Program-made: the position numbers and the translations under genes
The notes under the pieces: model-generated
Database searches by the model: none
Told to the model about the DNA's origin: nothing
The model's input: only the letters and a program-made list of their open reading frames with translations
In this document: piece by piece, positions 9,398 to 20,997 of the stretch
How the letters are laid out: the number at the start of each line of letters is the position of its first letter
Position numbering within the stretch: position 1 is the first letter of the stretch
Assembly (NCBI GenBank): GCA_951812925.1
Contig: OX638368.1
Span: forward strand, 26,289,187-26,353,186
Source of the DNA: Calliopum simillimum
Lineage: Eukaryota > Arthropoda > Insecta > Diptera > Lauxaniidae
Direction of reading: 5' to 3'
Length of the DNA: 64,000 nt

Positions 9398-10235
9398 ACT
9401 AGTAAGGGTGTAAATTTTGGCCTGGCCAAAAAATAAATACCCTACACTGCAGTATTTTGAAAAGTTTGCTTATATGGTAGGTGCCACGCCCTCTTGTCCG
9501 AGTACACCCAGTTTTTGTTCAGAGCTTGCATTTATAGTTTTAAGTGTCAGAGTGAAATTTAGTTGGATTATCTCAAAAAACTCTTTCAGTATAGCATTTT
9601 GAATCTTTTGCTTATATGGGAGGTGCCACGCCCCCTTGTCTGATTTCACCCAATTTTTGCTGAGAGCTTTCTTTTATAATTCTTAGTGTCTGAGTCAAAT
9701 TTGGTTCGAATATCTCAAAAAACGCTTTCAGTATAGCGTTTTGAAGCTTTTGCTTATATGGGAGGTGCCACGCCCTCTTGTCCGAATTCGCTCAAATTTT
9801 TATCAGAGCTTGCGCTTACAATTCGTAGTACTTATATGTATTGTGGTTGCATTGTCGTGAAAAATACTCCTAAAATTGCATTTTGAATTTAATTTTTGTA
9901 TGGGCGGTAGGCGTGTCCGTTGACCGATTTTGCTCATTTTCAATCCCCCGAGCTAACTTTGACGACGGAGGCAGTGTACCAAATTTCATTGAATTATCTT
10001 GCTCAGTTTTCCCAAAAAGTGTATTTCAACACACAGCCAGCCAGCCAGCCACCCAGCCAGCCAGCCAGCCACCCAGCCAGCCAGCCAGCCAGCCAGCCAG
10101 ACAGACGGACATGGCTATATCGACTCAGGAGGTGACGCTGACCAAGAATATATATACTTTTCTATACCTGCCACGCCTCCTTCTCTGCGTTACAAACGGA
10201 AGGACAAAGTGAATATACCCTGGGTGTAGGGTATA
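9398..10235 (-). mobile_element. DINE-1/Helentron-like element, complete, copy 1
   Basis: Reading the minus strand, the element starts with TATACCCTACACCCAGGGTA. It continues through 'ttcactttgtccttccg', then a (CAGC)n-type microsatellite (10027-10105), then about three tandem units of 140-150 bp carrying GGCGTGGCACCTCCCATATAAGC. It ends with GGGTATTTA, the stem-loop TTTGGCCAGGCCAAA and ACCCTTACTAGTT. Order and parts match the DINE-1/Helentron architecture of flies: 5' end, microsatellite, central 150-bp repeats and 3' hairpin. It is non-autonomous, with no Rep/helicase gene. The open frames rich in QPASQP over the microsatellite are not genes. Confidence 0.7.
10027..10105. repeat. (CAGC)n-type microsatellite
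   Basis: Repeats of CAGC/CCAGC with a few CACC and CAGA variants inside the Helentron-like element. It is the internal microsatellite block of that family. Confidence 0.85.
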
Positions 10236-10610
10236 AAAAAAATCTTACTTCACAATATTTCATTTTAAAGCTATAAAATTAAGAAGACTGAAACTTAACC
10301 TTTAAGGTGCTTGTTGACTTTTTCTGATCGGTCAAAAAACAAAACATTTATAAACGATATGGGTGCTTGTAAAAAAATTTACCATTCAATATACCGGAGC
10401 TCAAAACCATGTTTAAATTTAAAATTTGATATTTTAACTACAGATACTTTACAAGAGCTTTTATACGAATAGCTTAGATAAAAAACAGTTCTTAATATTT
10501 TACTTATAAAGTTATTCTCCGTCCTGTCCCTAACCGCTCCTAAGTGCACTTAATTTGCCCGTTACGCACATTACGTTATTTTCTAAAAAAAACTTATACA
10601 ACATTGTTTG

Positions 10611-11762
10611 TATATGAAGCAAAACACGCCAAGTGTACCAGGTTTGAATTTTTTTGTCTCCGATTTCGCTCAAATTTGGCAATATGGTAGATCCGGTGTG
10701 CAAAAACAACAATCCGGGAGGATTTGATCCTAGTACCATTTGTTGTTAAAATACAGGGTGTTGAAGTTGGCGTTTTTAGTCATTTTCATGAAAAGGGTGT
10801 TTTTACAAAAATTTTTAGCTTACACTAAAGTTTGTAAATTTATAAATCTAAGTTACAGATCCCATTAATTTTGAAGTGTTCTTTTTATAAAAAAATATTT
10901 CTTGGTGAAAAAATTTTTTTTCACGAAAACTTTTTACACTTAAAAATACTTTTGAATTTTTTTTTTTTTTTCAAAAACCCCCCTTGGATTTTTTTTAAAA
11001 ATACTTTAAATTAAAGCATAATTTATAAGCTTTAAAATGATCTATAACTCAAGATGGGATTCGGACGCTACATGGGAGTTTTTGGCTTTTGCACGCCTGC
11101 GGCAGGCAAAAATCTTTTTTTACTCGAGAGGAAAGCATCTTAAGTGTGCTAGGCAAAAAATGCTTAGAATCGTCTAAGGAATGCGTCTGAATTTTTTTCG
11201 AGTTTTTTAAAACTTTTTTTTTGAATAATTTTTAAAAATTTTTTTTTATTAAAAATTTTCGCAAAAATTATTGAAAGGAAAAAAAATTTTTTTTTAACTT
11301 TTCAAAAAATCACACGTATTGCTTGGACGATTCTAAGCATTTTTTGCCTAGTACACTTTTTACATAAGATGCTTTTTTCTCGAGTAAAAAAACATTTTTG
11401 CCTTCATCGGGCGTTCAAAAGCCAAAGGCGTCCGAATCCAATCTTGGGTCATACATCATTTTAATGCTTATAAATTATGCTTTAAAATATTTTTAACAAA
11501 AAATCTAAGGGGGGTTTTTTAAAAAAATTCAAAATTTACAAGCTTTAGTGTAAGCTAAAAATTTTTGAAAAAACACCCTTTTTATGAAAATGACTAAAAA
11601 CGCCAACTTCAACACCCTGTATTTTAACAACAAATGGTACTAGGACCAAATCCTCCCGGATTGTTGTTCTTGCACACCGGATCTACCTTATTGCCAAATT
11701 TGAGCGAAATCGGAGACAAAAAAATGTAAACCTGGTACACTTGGCGTGTTTTGCTTCATATA
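10611..11762. repeat. 1.15 kb near-perfect palindrome
   Basis: TATATGAAGCAAAACACGCC at the left end is matched by GGCGTGTTTTGCTTCATATA at the right end (11743-11762). Matched pairs continue inward: 'gatccggtgtgcaaaaacaa' against the 11670-11690 region, CAGGGTGTTGAAGTTGGCG against CGCCAACTTCAACACCCTG, and 'gcatttttt' blocks around 11150 and 11340. The centre is near 11187. The arms are roughly 570 bp with few mismatches. There is no protein-coding content. The outermost bases are just inside flanking AT sequence, and no clear target duplication is seen. Confidence 0.85.
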
Positions 11763-12266
11763 TATTTCAGTTACTGTTTGTCTGTGTTAACTCTTCGAAA
11801 AAAAAAAAATGTTTTTATATAGAATTGACATAGATAGAAGTTAGCCCCTCATTTAAGACTATCTCCGCCGCTCAGTTTTTCTTATTCTAATGAAAAATGT
11901 TTTAAATATTGAGGAAAATGAGAACTGAAAGCGAAGAGAAAGAGGAGATTCGGTGCATTTTTAGCTCAGTCAGTTTTGGTTTTTCGATAATGAGTGTTCG
12001 TGTTTTTTTTTTTTTAAAAGTTTAAAAATTTTTTAGAGATCACAAGTGTGTGTCATTCTCCGCGTAAGTTTTTTTTATATTACTAAACATATTATTTTAT
12101 CTTTATTTTATTAAATCAATAAACAATTAGCTAGGGATTAGGGCTATCCATCAGTTTTAACTTTTTTGAAAATAATTGCTTTTTTCATTGTGATATTACT
12201 GTTTTTGCAACATTTTGTCATTCTCCTTTGTCACTTTCCGTTTAATAATCCTCCACCTGGTTTTTT
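11763..12266. other. Gene-free spacer
   Basis: AT-rich. A short GA-rich run lies at 11910-11950. Nothing else is recognised. Confidence 0.3.
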
Positions 12267-12962
12267 TATACCCTACACCAAGGGTATATTCACTTTGTCC
12301 TTCCGTTTGTAACGCAGAGAAGGAGACGTGGCAGATATAGAAAAGTATATATATTCTTGATCAGCGTCACCTTTTCAGTCGATATAGTTATGTCCGTCAG
12401 TCTGGCTGGCTGGCTGGGTGGCTGGCTGGCTGGCTGGTCAACGGACACGCCTACCGCCCATACAAAAAATATATTCAAAATGCAATTTTTTTAGTGTTTT
12501 TCACAATACAACCAAAATACACATAAATACTAAGAAGTAAGTGCAAGCTCTAAAAAAAAAACTGGTAGAATTCGGACAAGAGGGCTTGGCACCTCTCGTT
12601 TAAGCAAAAGCTTCAAAACGCTATACTGAAAGCGTTTTTTGAGATAATCGAACTAAATTTTCCTCATACACTAAGAATTATAAATACAAGCTTTAAGCGA
12701 AAACTGGATAAAATCGAACAAGAGGGCGTGGCACCTCCCATATAAGCAAAAGGTTCAAAACGCTATGTTGAAAACATTATTTGAGATAATCCAACCAAAT
12801 TTCACACAAATGCTAAGAACTATAAATTCAAACTCTGAGAAGAAACTGGGTGAATTCGGACAAGAGGGCGTGGCACTTTCCATATAAGCAACATTTTCAA
12901 AATACTGCTGTGTAGGGTATTTAATGTTTGGCCAGGCCAAAGGTAACACCCTTACTAGTTTT
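12267..12962 (+). mobile_element. DINE-1/Helentron-like element, copy 2
   Basis: Same family as the element at 9398-10235 but on the plus strand. It has the start TATACCCTACACCAAGGGTA, the GCTGG microsatellite near 12405-12440 and three central units with GGCGTGGCACCTCCCATATA. It ends with the GGCCAGGCC stem-loop and CCCTTACTAGTT. A segment between the microsatellite and the 'caacggacacgcctaccgcc' block is deleted relative to copy 4 at 26164. Confidence 0.7.
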
Positions 12963-13387
12963 TGTTAATTTTGCTTAAACCATTTTTTTAAAAAAGAAAA
13001 AATTTAAATTTAGTTTTAAAACATTTAAATAAACTTTTAAAAAATCCAACATACATTTTTAGGGTTGCCACCTGGTTATTTTTTTAAATTATGACATGAT
13101 ATAAAAAAAACAAACAAGTTCAAATTCTTCCTAGACCTCAATAATCGGCCATAAAAACCGAGAATTGAAAAGAAAAAAAATTGCAGGCCTGAGTTTGTGT
13201 TTTCACTGAGCATAATTATAGTAATTTTTATAAGATCTGAAATTATATTCAACTTTTTTTTGGAAACAAAAACTATAAGGACTTCAATGGCGTCATTCAA
13301 TCCCTAGCTCTGTGGTCATTTACAAAGGACTAACAATAAAAAGACATTTTTTCTTCCAAAACCAACTTCAAAATTTTTGCACATTCT

Positions 13388-13485
13388 GGTGGTTATCGTG
13401 AATAAATATTGCCGGGGAATTTTTCTCAGACTGTCGTGCATTCTCAATTGCATTCCCCGGGAATATTTATTCACTATAACCTCAA
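13388..13485. repeat. Short inverted repeat (MITE-like hairpin)
   Basis: The left arm 'ggttatcgtgaataaatatt' and right arm 'aatatttattcactataacc' are complementary with small mismatches and enclose CCGGGGAAT/ATTCCCCGG. A related left end (GGTTATCATGAATCAATATT) occurs near 41842. Confidence 0.65.
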
Positions 13486-14176
13486 ATATAATTAAGTTTA
13501 ATATAAATAATTTAGGGTCGAAAATCGAACTACAACCTTTTGAAAAAGCACGAAATATTGGAAACTCCGCCTGAGCCGCCTTCTAAATTATATTTCATGC
13601 GCATAGTATATTATTTTTGCGAAAATTTTAAAAGGGGGATTTTACCAACATCGCATCAGATTTCGGCTTTTTTTGAACAACCCTAAACTCTTCAATAAAG
13701 ACTTGCAACATCATTATTCACAATAATTGAACAAATAGGGTACATAAATACATACAACATTATTATAAACATATGTGTGTGCAATAATTTGATTTTTTTA
13801 CCTATATACATACTTACATAAATAAATCTTATGTGTTATAAGAAAACAAGACACCAACTGTTGGTGGTGTTAAAAAATTAATCCAGCAAATCATGCCCAT
13901 ATAAGCAACTCCTGTACAGATTTTATTGAAAGTGAGTTTATTTGCCAAATCGTTGTTAGTTACCAAAAATGGTAACGACAAACAAAAAGTCATATCTTTT
14001 GTTTTACAAATTATTTATGCAACCATACCCACAAGGGTGTAGTGTAGTAGTCAATGGACTTTTGTCAATTTTTTATGAAATGGTGTCAGCATTTGTCGAC
14101 CTTGTATGAAAAAAGTACACTCTACAGTATGTATATTCTCGTTTAAAAAACCAATTTCTGATTTATTATAAAAGAA

Positions 14177-14955
14177 ATGTATTTTGTTTGGGACGCTGAA
14201 ACCGAATATGACCATAAAAAATCGATCTGATAGCCCATTTTCCCCCTAGTCCTCCATACTGCCCCTTTTATGGGTCGAAATTCCACTCGGTATAAACATT
14301 CGAAAATGTGTGTATTTCTCTAGGTTTTTGTGTGCGCTGTAATTAAACATAACTATAAAAAATTATTTCATCCACCTAGTCTCCCCCTAGCACCCTCTTA
14401 TAACCTCCCTAAGGGGGTTGAAAGTTAATTTTTTATGAAAATTTAAAATGTAACTTTTTGTTTCAAGGTCATCATTAAATCACGCAACAAACAATTTTCT
14501 CAAATAACTGAACCTGTCCTGTCCTATCCTGTTTTATGGGTCTTTTTGGCCCCTTTTTCCAAAATCTGGGTTATTATGGGTTAATGTATTCTACAAAAAT
14601 ATTTTACTGAAAAATTCATTAGGACTCACCAAAAACAGGGTATAATGTGTTAAGATATTTTAAAAAATGTTTGTAGCCTGATTTCATGATGACCTTGGAA
14701 CAAAAAGATTTATGAAAACACTGAAAAACCATAAAAACAGGGGGTTCAAGGGGGTTACTAAATGGATGAAATATTTTTTTATAGTTATGTTTGATTGCAG
14801 CGCACCCAAAATCCTAAAGAAATACACACATTTTCGAATGTTTACACCAAGTGGAATTTCGACCCATAAAAGAGGCAATAGGGGGGGCTAGGGGTAAATG
14901 GGCTATCAGATCGATTTTTTGTGGTCATATTCGGTATTAGCGTCCTAAAATACAT
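14177..14955. repeat. 0.78 kb palindrome
   Basis: The left arm (GGACGCTGAAACCGAATATG, then 'atcgatctgatagcccattt', 'tgggtcgaaattccac' and 'gaaaatgtgtgtatttct') is repeated in reverse complement at 14790-14948. The centre near 14560 is T-rich and loosely matched. Non-coding. Confidence 0.85.
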
Positions 14956-17469
14956 GGGGCTAGGAGGGTCTCTTTTCTTGGGCAGGAACTTTTTTTTATT
15001 TTGTGTGCCTGTGTTAGAATCGGCCCATCAAGTCAAGATTTTGAATTATTTGAGGTTATACACTCGGAAAATTACAACCTTGGAGGATACATACAGGACG
15101 CAAATTGCAGAATCGCAGATGACCATTCGACACCTCATTTTGAAGAATAAGAGTAGTAGGGCAATAGTGTTGCCTGCAGGCATGGGTCTATTTTAAGAAA
15201 AGAACAGAAAAGTTTTCTGAATTCTATATATACAAAACCTAAAATTTAACCCAAAAAGCCATTTCCCAAGTATATAACCTCAAATGCAATTCGGAAATAA
15301 ATTTTCAGAATATGGCGAACTTGGAGTTTATGCCCACTCACATCTTGGTATAGAGACCCGAAGACTGAAAATCCCATTTTGGAACGAAATTTCCCTCTAG
15401 AAAAACGCAAGTAATTCTATATGTGCAATGATACTAAGTATTTGAGGAGTATAATCTTTTATATTATATTTGGACCTGTACGCGAGGATGTTGTATGGAG
15501 AAGAAGCTATGACAGAGAGACTGCATTAGCGCGAACTTATCGATCGCATGGAAGACAACTCTACACAATTTTTAAAAAACGGGCGAAAGAAAGGAGGTCG
15601 AAAAAGATGGAAGGCTACTTGAATTGATAGAGCAGAATAATGTTTTCATATGAACTAGTCTTCCAGAACATAGTTACTAGTTGGGCCCAAAACAAATAAA
15701 ATTTTAAGAAAAATGCAATTATAAATATTAAATTGGATAGTGAAAATTATCTGAAGGCAGTCATGGGTGACCACTACAATATGGTGAAATGCGAAAATAA
15801 AATGCCAACAATTTGACAGTTGGCAAAGTCAAGATCATGTAATTAATTAAAAAGAAATAAACATATCGAAGAGTACACAAAAATATTAAGGATGATCAAT
15901 TTGGCTGATATTAAACTGAACACTTAAGCCACTGCATAAATCAAAGCACAGTATTTAGCTGACTCAATGAGGCGCCGCCAATACATTTTGTCTTAACAAA
16001 AAAAAAATAAAGAAACCACTTACAAACATATATGGGACGCAATGAGGCGTTAAGTCGCGTTAGTCATAACAATTGATGATGATCATCTTGCACATATGGT
16101 TTAATTGTATTACTATGGCAGGCAGATACATGAAGGCTGATATGGCACAAAAAAAAACAAATAAACAAAAAGAAGCACTTTTCGATACACAATTCAATAC
16201 TTTTAATGAAATTTATAGACAAACGCACACAAAAAAAAAAAAAAAATTGCAAAACAGACAAAAAGTAATTTTAGTTGCTACGAAACAAAAGACGCATAAA
16301 AACTGCAATTTGCATTTATGCACTCATATTACAATGGAGTTCTTATAAGGATTACGACAGAAAAAAAAACAACATCAATATCATTTAACACATTATACTC
16401 GGGAGTTAATTTATTTAAACAAGTACTCTATGGAATTTGATATTCCTTTCTAAATTTAAAAGTGAAATCGTATGCTTTATTGAACCTATGCATGGCCCTA
16501 AGTTGGATAGTTATGTGGCAGTCGGTGTCTTGGCATTTCTACAGAACTATCCCAGTGCGAAACATCTTTTTATAGAGAGCCTCATTGCTTGGAATGAAAA
16601 TTGTTTAACAATTTTTGATAGAAAAAAAAAAACATTTTCGGTTTCGGGCAAAATAAACAAATACGTGTCTAGCCAAATTGTTCAAGTGCTGTCAAAAAGT
16701 TTCAGATCTATCGTTGATGGTAGGATAGAAATTGTATTTGACCTGTCTGTACGACCTTTTTACTTCGTTACACAGTCCGCCAAATTCAAACTTTCTGGGC
16801 ATAAGCCGATAAAATAATACTTGAATTTTCAAACTAGGCAGACATAATTCCTAAAAATTCCTTACTAAGGAAAAATGGGCGTGGTCCTAAAGCACATATG
16901 CCCATCTCCCATATAACCTAAAACACGCCTGTCTTTTGGGTGATCTGAATAAAATTTTCCAGTACCACATATTTTTTACGGAATTCTGTTAAACATCGTA
17001 TTTCAACATGTTTTCAATAAAAAATTTCAAAATCCTTAGAGCACTTCGGAAATGATCGGCTAACGAACGATTTCCATGTTGCTTTAGCCGAAGCAAATAA
17101 GGATAATTCTGAAAAATAGTTCCTAATGAATTTTTTTTTCGGAATCGTATTCACTAATGCATAAAAAATAACGTGTGAAAAGTACATTGCAAAATCGTAT
17201 TCCCAAAAAAAGTTATTCAAGGTCAAAAGTTGCGAAAATAAATTTATTTCAATAATTTGGATTACGGCTGCAATTACGAACAAATAGTGGTCGACAGTTA
17301 TTTGCTGAGTCAACCGTCACGGTGCTTGTGGGAGAATTTAAATCAAATTTTGATGTACCTCGGATTTTTTTGTAAATTCTTATTATAGATGTCAATAGAA
17401 GTTATTCTATGCAAAAAATAAAATTATAGAGGTGGCGCCTTTTTAAAGATAATCCCTTTTCCAATTGGG
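14956..17469. other. 2.5 kb without a recognised gene
   Basis: Short open frames at 14921-15196, 15421-15627 and 16073-16348 are AT-driven and match nothing I know. The frame at 16437 is listed separately. Segments at 15280-15400 and 16860-16960 resemble common fly intergenic repeat text (for example 'gggcgtggtcc'). No tRNA or other RNA gene was seen. Confidence 0.35.
16437..16817 (+). CDS. Unrecognised 126-codon open frame
   Basis: The open frame encodes a protein with mixed composition, less biased than neighbouring AT-driven frames, including SAKHLFIESLIAWNENC and VSSQIVQVLSKSFRSI. I do not recognise a domain. It has no obvious splice partners, the upstream region is repeat-rich, and it may be a remnant of a transposon gene or chance. 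The protein sequence alone does not support a function. Confidence 0.15.
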   Translation: MIFLSKFKSEIVCFIEPMHGPKLDSYVAVGVLAFLQNYPSAKHLFIESLIAWNENCLTIFDRKKKTFSVSGKINKYVSSQIVQVLSKSFRSIVDGRIEIVFDLSVRPFYFVTQSAKFKLSGHKPIK

Positions 17470-17935
17470 GCATTTTCCCATACAAAAAAATACAATTTTT
17501 TTTTTAACTACATTAAACAAAAATCAAAATAATCACATTCGATGTGTTTTGCGATGCTACACGCGAATCCGACCTCAGAATCGCTCTATCGTGTATAGTT
17601 TTTGAGATATTCTAATCTAAAAGCCGAAAAAAGTCGTTTTTTGCCATGTTTTGAAGCTATATAACTATGTAACATATCATTTATTCGTTAAATGTGGTTA
17701 AAATACTTGAAAGTCATGATCTTTTCCTTTAAAATCTAATTTAAATTATGTTTATATCTTCATGCTTCTAAGAGATATCGTAGACCGAAATATTGGCTAA
17801 ACGGGTTTTTTGCACTTTTGTGTCTTTTTAGGTTAGGATATCTTTGACGAAAAAAAAGATACCAACATAATTTAAATTAGGTTTTAAAGGCAAAGATCAG
17901 GACTTTAAAGTTGTTTACCAGATTTAACGAAATTA
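17470..17935. repeat. Dispersed foldback family (i), arm copy
   Basis: Contains TCAGAATCGCTCTATCGTGT followed by 'tttttgagatattc' and the central 'aatttaaattatg' block, as in the 1.8 kb palindrome at 360-2194 and the palindrome at 28175. The inner part (17725-17890) is itself partly inverted around 'taatttaaatta'. Only the left outer arm remains. Confidence 0.6.
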
Positions 17936-17938
17936 AAA

Positions 17939-18086
17939 TTTCTTTCACATTTTAAACATGTTCAACGAACCGACCATTTCTAAATTCAGCCGTTTGACAC
18001 CCCGAGTGTTGTTGTTACGTGTATGGCATACGGCTGAATTTTGAAATGGTCGGTTCGTTGAACATGTTTAAAATGTGAAAGAAATG
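17939..18086. repeat. 148-bp near-perfect hairpin
   Basis: The left arm starts ATTTCTTTCACATTTTAAAC and the right arm ends GTTTAAAATGTGAAAGAAAT. The arms are about 55 bp with one or two mismatches, passing through ACATGTTCAACGAACCGACC and CAGCCG. A loop of about 35 bases around 'gttgttgttacgtg' separates them. It directly abuts the truncated Helentron-like copy. Confidence 0.85.
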
Positions 18087-18600
18087 AGCGAAATTGGTCA
18101 ACGATCACGCCTACCGCTCATTCAAAAAATATATTCAAAATGCTACTTTAGAAGTATGTTTTACGACAATGTAACCAAAAAAACCAATCAATACTAAGGA
18201 CGATAAGCGCAAGCTCTGAGCTAAAACTAGACGAGCTCGTACAAGAGGCCGTGGTACCTCCCATATGAGCAAAACTTTCAAAATGCTATACAGAAAGCGT
18301 TTTTCAAGATAATCCAAGTAAACTGCTCTCAGACAGTAAGAACTATTAATGCAAACTCTGAACGAAAACTCGACAAAATCGGACAATCGGGCGTGGCACC
18401 TCCCATATAAGCAAAAGCTTCAGAGTTCTATACTGAAAACATTTTTTGAGATAATCCAACTCAGACACTGAGAACAGTATGTGCAAGCTCTGAGCAAAAG
18501 CTTTGTGAATTCCGACAAGAGATCATAGCACCTTCCTAAAAGCAACATTTTCAGTGTAGAGTATTTAATTTTTGGCAAGAGTAAAGGTAACAGCTAGTTA
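18087..18600 (+). mobile_element. DINE-1/Helentron-like element, 5'-truncated, copy 3
   Basis: Starts within the family at 'gagcgaaattggtcaacgat', shortly before the conserved 'cgcctaccgctca' block. It then has three central 150-bp units with GTGGCACCTCCCATATAAGC and a degraded 3' end in which the GGCCAGGCC stem-loop has decayed to 'ttggcaagagtaaag'. The 5' end and microsatellite are missing. Confidence 0.6.
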
Positions 18601-18639
18601 TTAGTTATTAACTCATTATTCTGAAGTTTTTGGCCCTAT

Positions 18640-18676
18640 GCTCCTCCTAGGAGTTAAAGGAGAATACATACTTTCT
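18640..18676 (+). mobile_element. LINE 3' tail fragment
   Basis: The run GGCCCTATGCTCCTCCTAGG with AGTTAAAGGAGAATACATAC is identical to the sequence after the RTE-like coding fragment at 48355-48397 and to its inverse at 20576-20614. It is a severely 5'-truncated copy of the same retrotransposon. Confidence 0.7.
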
Positions 18677-20380
18677 GAAGTTTGTCGACCTCTAAAGAAA
18701 TTTTCTGTAGAATTTTTTTGTAGAACACTCTAACCCATTATAACCCATTTTTTAAGGGGTCAAAAAGACCCATAAAAACAGTATATAATGGGTTAAGATG
18801 TTTCACAAAATTATTCCTTGCGTGACTTCATGATGACCTTAGAACAACAAGTTTTATCCAAAATGAAGATTAAGAGATTTACAGTGGAGTAAATTTACGA
18901 AAATACGTTTTTTGAGGATATTTTAGCTAAAATAGCAATTTGTGGTTGATTTAAGGTTCCAGTTATTATTTTTTTATATACCTTGATTCAAGGCGAAAAA
19001 TTTGATATATCGTATACGACTCATTCCAAAAATTTTTGAGATCATAATAAAATAAAAACCGCATCAAGCCGCTTCAAAAAAATTTTAAAAAGATCAGCTC
19101 ACTTTTTTGCATCAGTCTAAGGTACATTAAATAGTTTCAGAGCTAAACAATATTTTTAGGTGGTGGCACCGCCCATTTTTTCATTAAACATTATTTTCGT
19201 GGTGCACTTTACGCATGTACCAAAATTCAACTAGAAGTTTCAGAGATTTTAAGAATTAATTTTTGGGAGGCGTGGCGCCGCCCACTTTTTTAGTCTATGA
19301 CCTAGCGTTTTCTTATACTAAAACTTAGATTTCATTGAAATCCATAAGCATACTGATAAAATCGCATTTTCATAACGTGGATATCGTTATATCGTTACAA
19401 AATAACCGGCTTCGTCCGGTTTGTAAAAATCTCTTGCGGTAACAATCTTTTGTAATGAATAACAAACAATTGCTCAATATCTTTCTCAATGGGATTGTTT
19501 TGCGAAGTGCGCGAGTAATTTACATACTATGCCATTGTCCGATGTCCATTGAAAACCATTTAAGGGTTACCTTTACACAATAAGTAAAAGTCAATTCTGT
19601 CATTACATTAGTTTTAATTTCTAAAACGGGTAGCATGCACAATCAACATAAAAAAAGCCTTCACCTCCTACTCTTTTTTTCAAATGCATTGGAAGAAAAA
19701 AAGAGACTCATATCATGCGGAAGTGAGGCCGAACACATGGTGCGTCAATTTAATGCATTGTCTGTTAAAAAAAACAAAAACAAAGGCTGATCGCATATGA
19801 ATAAACGTCTGTGGGCTGTATGTGTGACAGACGAATAACTGGTACTTAACAAGAAGAAAACAAAAAAAAAAGGAAAAGAATTAACAGATAAAAGTTAGCA
19901 ACAACGGGAAAAGGAGGGACAACAGGATAAACTGAGACAACTCGTATGATATACGCATAGCGCAACCAACATAAACTAAGGGCCGAACTGATTGCATGGT
20001 ATTGTTGTTGTTTTTCGAATTTCCAAATTAAGGGTGTGTTTCAGCGGCACAATGCGTTGGCGGGTTAATAATGCACCATGTCGTCGTCGTCCGTAGTTCT
20101 ATCTAGATTACTTCAGAAACGACAAAATCATTTGAAAATATAAAAAGGAAGACGACGAATTTAAATCACTTTAAAATGTTGAGTGAAATCTTATAATTAA
20201 TTGCTATTAACAAGGTGGTATGTGAGTAACGCACATAAAAATATATGGTTTTCCATTTATGTATGTTAAAAACTCTGAGTAAATAGATAGTTTTAGCTTG
20301 TAAGAGTTAATAAGTCTAGGCACTTTGATATCAACTAAGAGTTTTATTGTGACAAACGTTTAAAAGTGTTTCGTTCTGGC
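18677..20380. other. Gene-free stretch with old repeats
   Basis: The part at 18720-18800 resembles the centre of the palindrome at 14177-14955 ('ttataacccattt', 'gggtcaaaaagacccataaa'). The part at 19140-19310 has two 'cgccgcccac/cgcccattttttc' blocks resembling 2970-3070. The remainder (19400-20380) shows no repeat or gene I recognise. Confidence 0.4.
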
Positions 20381-20616
20381 AAAGACCGTAGTCGTTAGGA
20401 TCTTTCGACCTCGGCTAACGCCCAAGTCCTTAAGCGGCTTCGGACTTCCCGGTCTCCACCTTTTTCTAAAAGAAAATAGAGATGTTGACAAAGGCTGCTC
20501 TAGTACTACTTCAGAAGTGAAGCTCTCAACCCCCACTCTTGCAAGAGCAAATTAACGCGGAAGCCCAACGTGTATGTATGTATTCTCCTTTAACTCCTAG
20601 GAGGAGCATAGGGCCA
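20381..20616 (-). mobile_element. 5'-truncated LINE tail, inverted
   Basis: It ends (in + coordinates 20576-20614) with GTATTCTCCTTTAACTCCTA and GGAGGAGCATAGGGCCAACG, the reverse complement of the LINE 3' end at 48355. The 'tatgtatgta' beside it fits the simple-repeat tail of that element. The adjacent stretch 20381-20560 has higher GC ('cctcggctaacgcccaagtc') and may be unrelated. Confidence 0.5.
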
Positions 20617-20997
20617 ACGTAGGATGATGAAAAGATGGCAACAAATGTCTTAGTACCGAGACCCTTGTCAGTTCATGTATAGTCCTAGAGGAGTTCAAAA
20701 TTTTGAGCACATTTTCTAAATTTAACCTCTTACATTTTCTAGGTTAAACTATGTTAGACTATTAGTATACAGATACTCCAGCCCGAATAAGACTCCTTTT
20801 AAGTTGCATAGCTCGTTTTTTCCGATCACAAAGCAATGTTTTATCAAAATGCGAAATTCACTTTTTTCCATTGTTTACGAAATACCAAAAGTAGCGTCAC
20901 TCAAACAGGGATAACTTCTAAACTACTAGATAAAATGTCATCAAAATTTGAGAGTTCTCTTTAAAAAGTTGCCGGGGTTCTAACAAGTTTACTAATA

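Noticed and set aside
9883..10229. Protein genes rich in QPASQP repeats
   Set aside because: All three overlapping frames read the CAGC microsatellite of a Helentron-like element.
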